Shown here: piece by piece, positions 58,989 through 64,000 of the stretch
Position numbering within the stretch: the first letter of the stretch is position 1
How the letters are laid out: each line of letters begins with the position of its first letter
Source of the DNA: Polytrichum commune
Taxonomy: Eukaryota > Streptophyta > Polytrichopsida > Polytrichales > Polytrichaceae
Direction: 5' to 3'
Assembly (NCBI GenBank): GCA_950295325.1
Contig: OX485809.1
Span: 25,668,001-25,732,000, forward strand
DNA length: 64,000 bases
Notes under the pieces: generated by a model
The model's database searches: none
What the model saw: only the letters and a program-made list of their open reading frames with translations
Told to the model about the DNA's origin: nothing
Position numbers and translations under genes: made by a program

Positions 58989-60091
58989 CACTAGAAGGGA
59001 TGGGGGTCCTTTCTAACACAAAAAAGACCCATAAATGACAGTGTTTTGGAAACTCCACATGTGTCATGAAAGTTTGCAGCCCCTATGGAAGTTGTGTCAT
59101 CCTGGACGCGTGCTATTTTTAGACACTAAGCCACCACTTCTCACATGATATATGAGGAGTACTTAAAAGATTTGTATACAAACGCCACAAGTTACTCTTC
59201 ATTTGTATTTACTATATATAATATAATATCTACTATATATGGTATAATATTTACTATGTACCGTTTACTGTCTTCTATCTACGACATACTATTTACTGTT
59301 TTTATTTACTGTTTTTACTTACTGTTTTTACTTACTGTTTTTACTTACTGTTTTTACTTACTGTTTTTATTTACTGTTTTTATTTACTATTTTTATTTAC
59401 TGTTTTTACAAACTGTTTTTATTTACTGTTTTTACTTACTGTTTTTATATACTACTTTTATATACTACTTTTACCTACTTTTTTATTTTTATTTTTTATT
59501 TACTCTTTACAGTCTATTATTATTCTTTACTACTTATGTTTATCATTTATTGTTTATTGTTTAATTACTATTTATATAATTGTCTGCTATTTAGTATTTA
59601 CTGTCTATTTAATATTTACTATTTATTGTCCATTATCTATTGTGAAATATTTACCATTTTCCATTGATTTTTTTCTATTTTAGTGCATTTATGTTGGATG
59701 AATCTAATGTCTCTCTTCTACCTTAGTAGGTAATTAGGTAGGTGACTTCCTTCTAGGTGTAGATCTAGCTAGAAGATCTACAAAAGTAAACAAATTTGCT
59801 TTTGTAGATCTTCTAGCTAGATCTAGACCTAGAATGAAGTCACCTACCTAATTAAAGATAGAACATTCTTTCATGGACTTCTTGCATGACATTAAAGTGA
59901 CACAACTCTTACACATGTGTGTAAGAGTTTTAAGCTTTCGCTTGATTTTTGAGCTCCGCAACACAATTCTTACATGCATGTAAGAATTGTGTTGCGGAGC
60001 TCAAAAATCGAACGAAAGCTTAAAACTCCGGCACAAAGGCTTTTTTTGTGTCATATCCTTGTGTCGAAAGGACCCCCAATCCCTTCTAGTG
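58989..60091. mobile_element. Non-autonomous CACTA element with hairpins and a TTTACTG array
   Basis: It begins CACTAGAAGGGATGGGGGTC and ends with the near-exact inverse (CCCCCAATCCCTTCTAGTG). AAT flanks both sides (58986-58988 and 60092-60094), the CACTA 3-bp duplication. At 59270-59480 a unit like TTTACTGTTTTTA is repeated many times. Two long hairpins lie at 59731-59855 and 59925-60028. There is no transposase. Its TIR differs from that of the 22.6-kb element after CACTA, so the families differ. Confidence 0.85.
59270..59480. repeat. TTTACTGTTTTTA tandem array
   Basis: About fifteen units of 12-13 bp with small changes (TTTATTTACTG, TTTACTTACTG, TTTATATACTA). A 139-codon frame across it is an artefact of the repeat. 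Confidence 0.85.
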
Positions 60092-60094
60092 AAT

Positions 60095-62449
60095 GTCAGC
60101 TTGAAGAGCATCCATGGAAGATCTTAACCCTGCTGACTAATATTATGTTTCAGAGACATGCTCCTAGAGATTAAAAAAGAGGATTTTTTTCTTCTTCTTG
60201 CATACATGATTGGCCAACAATGAAAGGATAGGTTGCTAATTGCATGCTCTTGGAGAGTAAAGTCATTTGTATGATATTTGCTCTCCAACTGTTGAAGAGC
60301 ATCTTCCTTGTAATATGCAAAGTCATGACGAGAGCATGTGTTATCTACACCAGTATGATAGACGTGACTAAATCCAACATAGCAATAATCTGGACATGTG
60401 TAATTGAGTGGCATGTAGTTAGGTGTGGATCTAAGAACGGACACCAAAAGACATATATTTAGAAAAGATTTGATTATGTGCTCAAAATATATTAACCACT
60501 CTAAGTTTAATAATCAACATGATTGAGGAGACATGTATCACCACTTGATGACCACAGGAATCTTCACTTTGTTATTGAATAAGATATTCATATCAGCTCC
60601 AAATTTATGAAGCATATGGCTATGAACACAATTTGGAATTGCTAATCATCTCACACTAATTACATGTTTCATATCCTATGAGAGGCGGGTGCAAAGAAAA
60701 ACGTATCCGAATAACACATGTCTACCTGACACCTACCAAAGTGCCAAAACATTGGGAGTATGTTTATTATATAGAACTTCAAAGAGTGTGCACCTTTAGT
60801 GTGTAACTTCTAGATTATGAATTAAGCTACCACCAAAAGAATCCACAATTTAGTACATATTTCATGGGTGCAGTAACACAGTCCCGAACACGATTGCTTC
60901 CTCCATCATTCCTCCTTACCTTTAGGACTTACCTTGAGGATTAAGGGCTTCATGATGCTCCACCCAAGCATTGACGTCATCTGGTAAATTTATTTAGAAT
61001 TTATTATTTTTATTTCTCAAATATGTATTGATTCAAAGTTAGATATTGAGATTGTTCATAAGTTGTTTATTTGAATATTGACATGTATCATTGGGAAGGG
61101 GGGGGGGGGGATAAGTGAAAATTGTCCCTTGCATGTTCATTTTGAGGAATCGTATACATAAAAAATAATAAAATCTCATGTTTTGTGATATTACTTTATA
61201 TGAACTCAAATGAAAGAATTTAGGAGTAAAATGACCATTTCAAAGTGTTGAGGTTCTAAGTTAAATCAGAGATACAAAGGGGCCATTCACGGTTGGGGTA
61301 CTGGCGTGAATGGCAAATGTTATAAAATGTAAGATCCAAGGCATCCTCCTTTAGCTTGAGCAAATGAGTATCTCCAATTGTGTCCATCAACAAAACATCA
61401 AAACATCCAACCACTATCTTTCTTGTGGTTGCATGAGGGTTGTACAAATCCAGACACATGGATTCACAAACTAATTAGATAGAGAGGGAGATTTGAAAAA
61501 TATATTGCAATCTTGCGAAGGCAATTATTTCTTCTTGGACGCAAAAACATAGGCGAATATACTCCATGAAATTTGAGATTGCGCAAAATTGTCAATTTTC
61601 ATAGCTTGATGTTGAAACTAGTTTCTAATTTTAATCAACATGTTCAACTCAATAGTCGAAAGGAGATACAAATGTGGTGATAGTTTCTTGACTCATTGAT
61701 ACTCAATGCCCAAGACTTGGTAGATCAAATGAAGGTGATGCGTGCAAGTAAGGGGTTGGAGACAGAGGCAAGTCTTATATTCTCAGGGAGTGCACTATTC
61801 ATTAAAACCAAGCATCACGTGCGTGCATGCCCCTTATTAAAATACCCCTGTATACATTTTATTTTTGCTAAAATCAAGCAATATACTTACAAATCTCATT
61901 GCTTCAAAATACATTTCCATACGTACACAAGGGTCCAAAAACAAATACAGAATTTGTATATAACATGTGTACAAATGTTTGGAAATGCAAAAATATGGCC
62001 CTATTATATCTATAATATCAAATCATGGATTTTTAGTTATAAAGTCGTTACTTAGTGGATGAAAAAACACATGATTCTTGGTCCAGGTCTAACTTGAACG
62101 CGTAAATGCGTACTTTACATATATTTTTCTATAGCCTCATGTATATCTACTTCTTGCTTAATAGCAATATGTCTCTTGTACGTACATTTTGTACATGCTT
62201 GTTTTAAATAATACCCCTTTTGTGCACCCACGTGTATAAATACAGTACTTGAACAATGCACTCCCTGGGCTTATATTAAGGTATACCTACATGGTTTCTA
62301 TATTCTTCTATGGTTGTTGTCAATAGGATAAGGTTCTAGTTCATTGGGTCCCCTAATTGTTGGCACTAGTACCGATCTCCCATGACAAAAGATATTTAAC
62401 ATAAAGAACTCAAAACAAGGGATCTATGTCATAAAAAAGTATTCTCTAA
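60095..62449. other. Gene-free region
   Basis: No gene is supported. Dispersed repeat X, copy 3, is at 60405-60620. A G run lies at 61097-61110. Confidence 0.5.
60405..60620 (+). repeat. Dispersed repeat family X, copy 3
   Basis: It carries TAGGTGTGGATCTAAGAACG, GACACCAAAAGACATAT, GAGGAGACATGTATC and an AATAAGATATTCATATCAG-like tract, matching copies 1 and 2. Confidence 0.55.
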
Positions 62450-63406
62450 CTACATGATTCAAGTGCGTCATATGAAATACTATATGAAATACACGTCACT
62501 ACCACAAACCGTGCGTTCCTCATCAAAAAAACCCCGTTAGAACAAGCATGGAAATCCAACCCATCATACCCCAACCTCCCAGAAAATGCCAAAATAAAAT
62601 CCCAAACGTACCTAGATAAACTATACATACACGGAATCACAACATTAGAACAAATCCAAAACAAAGACACCACATCCATACTAAACCCCGAAGAATTCCA
62701 AACCATCTACAAAACCAAGTCTAAAACTATCAAAGATGCATTACAACAAACCATACTATTATTTCCCCCCACACTACCTCTTATACCACACACAAACCAC
62801 CCCCCAACATCACAACAAATACCCACAAATAACATACACGCTCCCAATCCCCCACCACAACCAATCCTAGGACAAACAATCCACGCCATAACTAATGAAA
62901 AAGTCGCCATTAGAAAAGACAAATGGGGCACACAAGCCATCAAGAAAACATACCTATGCCAATGGCAATCCACGCAAGGAAACACACAACAATGGCGCAC
63001 AGAAGAGGACCTACTACACCCAGACAACATCCTACTAGAACACAACCTACTACTCGTAATACAATACCAAAACAAAAAGAAGACACACAATGCCACCCAA
63101 ACATACATGGACTACCTCAAACACACCCAAACAAAAGACACAAAATACATACGTCCCCCTCTACAAATCACCAATCTCAAAACATACACGCAAGAATGTA
63201 ACCCCGATAGGGACATTATCTGTCGCGCACCTCTCCATGAGGAGTGCCCGAAACACCATGGGCACAAGGGGGACCCAAGAGTGACACCCGGGACTTGTGG
63301 CGCCGTTGGTGAGAGGACCCAAGTGATCCTAGTGTGGGCGAGGGCCCCGGGCGTTGGGAACGCCTCCCACCCACGGAGATTAGGAGGCATGAGGGTAAGG
63401 CCATAA
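62450..63406 (+). CDS. Unidentified A/C-rich open frame, partial, 318 codons without early ATG
   Basis: One frame stays open from a TAA at 62447 to a stop at 63404-63406, but its first ATG is at 63107. From about 62490 to 63210 the + strand has very little G or T, and third positions are mostly A or C (ACA, CAA, CTA, ATA, AAC). The peptide looks protein-like: TTNRAFLIKKTPLEQAWK, YLDKLYIHGITTLEQI, KKTYLCQWQS, WRTEEDLLHPDNILLEHN. The GITTLEQI region recalls the linker after the reverse transcriptase of some LINEs. The Y-x-x-x-W then W-x-x-E-E-x-L pattern recalls a chromo-like fold. Both are weak impressions. It is probably the 3' end of a transposable-element gene or a captured piece with foreign codon use. 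After about 63215 the composition turns GC-rich and the frame is probably chance. Confidence 0.4.
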   Translation, partial: LHDSSASYEILYEIHVTTTNRAFLIKKTPLEQAWKSNPSYPNLPENAKIKSQTYLDKLYIHGITTLEQIQNKDTTSILNPEEFQTIYKTKSKTIKDALQQTILLFPPTLPLIPHTNHPPTSQQIPTNNIHAPNPPPQPILGQTIHAITNEKVAIRKDKWGTQAIKKTYLCQWQSTQGNTQQWRTEEDLLHPDNILLEHNLLLVIQYQNKKKTHNATQTYMDYLKHTQTKDTKYIRPPLQITNLKTYTQECNPDRDIICRAPLHEECPKHHGHKGDPRVTPGTCGAVGERTQVILVWARAPGVGNASHPRRLGGMRVRP

Positions 63407-64000
63407 GCTATGCGTAGCTCATGGCGTGGTGATTCTAGAATGCTCACGAACACCTCAATCGGAGGTGTGAGCTAGGAGTTATGGCAATTTGAGTGGGGCG
63501 TTGTCCCGGGACGCGCCCTGGTACAACAGTGCTTGGGAGTGATTCCCGGGACTGCCAAGGTTGGAACAGACATAACTTCCTCAATACTTGCCCGAATGAG
63601 GCAAGTGAGGAGTCCATCGGCATCTACGCTTCATGGAGTGGTTGGTTGTTAGTATTAGACATCATACAAGGAAGTTATGATGGTTTGAAGCTGCTGGGGG
63701 CTTCTAGGCCCAGCGGCTAAAGGAAAATGTCTACTTGGCCCCAACTCTTGGTAGAGAGACAAGAGGTTTCTTGACGGTGGGGTAGGGGCCCCGCGTAGAG
63801 TCCTAGAGGCTTATATGGGTGAGGTGGTGTGGCCTCACCCACCCGAGGCCGAACGGCAAGGCCTCCATGGGCTTTGGCCCATTGTGAGGCCATAGTTGCC
63901 TAGTACGCTTCGGGTTGTTGTAGTGTTGCTTCGTCAACGCGATGATCAACATAGGATTGGACTTCCATGGATGGAAGTCCACATTGAAGAATTGGGTTAC
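63407..64000. other. GC-rich tail of the window, unknown
   Basis: It is clearly richer in G and C than the rest (GGGCGAGGGCCCCGGGCG just before, GGTAGGGGCCCCGCG near 63781). It may be the end or LTR of a transposable element that continues beyond the window. No frame is recognised. GGTGAGGTGGTGTGGCCTCA and nearby words form small inverted repeats. Confidence 0.35.

Noticed and set aside
59145-59564. 139-codon frame with FTVFIYCFYLLF-type repeats, like a membrane protein
   Set aside because: It is a translation of the TTTACTG tandem array inside a non-coding CACTA element.
62707-63108. 133-codon minus-strand frame rich in Cys, Val and Ser
   Set aside because: It is the shadow of the A/C-rich + strand frame; its Cys, Val and Gly come from the G/T-rich complement.
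1-64000. tRNA or rRNA genes
   Set aside because: I looked for tRNA-like A/B box patterns and rRNA blocks by eye and found none; a tRNAscan run would be decisive.

Overview
This window looks like nuclear DNA of a land plant, probably a vascular plant with a large, repeat-rich genome. The signs are AT-rich intergenic DNA, GT-AG introns, a plant-type heavy-metal-associated (HMA) domain gene, a CACTA (En/Spm) DNA transposon, a Ty3/gypsy LTR retrotransposon of the Athila/Tat kind, a decayed LINE, and many short TIR elements of the hAT, PIF/Harbinger-like and CACTA types. I cannot name the species. Only one ordinary host gene is convincingly visible, a three-exon HMA-domain gene at 54405-55989.

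Layout. 1-11140: gene-free DNA with several MITEs. 11145-18720: a LINE relic (endonuclease, reverse transcriptase, C-terminal Cys/His region) broken up by three insertions. 19143-22266: MITEs, including a hAT-type one with a perfect 8-bp target duplication. 22611-39081: an autonomous-type CACTA transposon with perfect terminal inverted repeats and a 3-bp target duplication (AAT). A 10.8-kb Ty3/gypsy element (26894-37689) has inserted in the middle of its transposase gene, leaving a perfect 5-bp duplication (GTCGT). 39082-53400: more MITEs, several of them nested, and two striking foldback elements near 48.2 and 49.3 kb. 54405-55989: the HMA-domain gene. 58989-60091: a short non-autonomous CACTA element rich in hairpins. 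62450-63406: an unusual A/C-rich open frame I cannot identify. 63407-64000: GC-richer DNA of unknown nature.

The most interesting object is the CACTA transposase gene. A transposase-associated zinc-binding exon is followed by a 197-codon exon that reads as a SET/PR-type (protein lysine methyltransferase-like) domain, then by the TNP2 transposase exon. The two introns have good GT-AG sites and both are phase 0. The SET exon is therefore a symmetric cassette that keeps one reading frame across all three exons. This suggests a transposase that acquired a chromatin-modifying domain. The TNP2 part of this copy is now broken by the LTR insertion, two nonsense codons and a frameshift.

The Ty3/gypsy element looks young. 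Its two 1793-bp LTRs agree wherever I compared them, and its 2079-residue Gag-Pol frame is open. Its inner ends are odd: both LTRs are followed, reading inward, by a primer-binding-site-like TTGG motif, and neither end has a clear polypurine tract.
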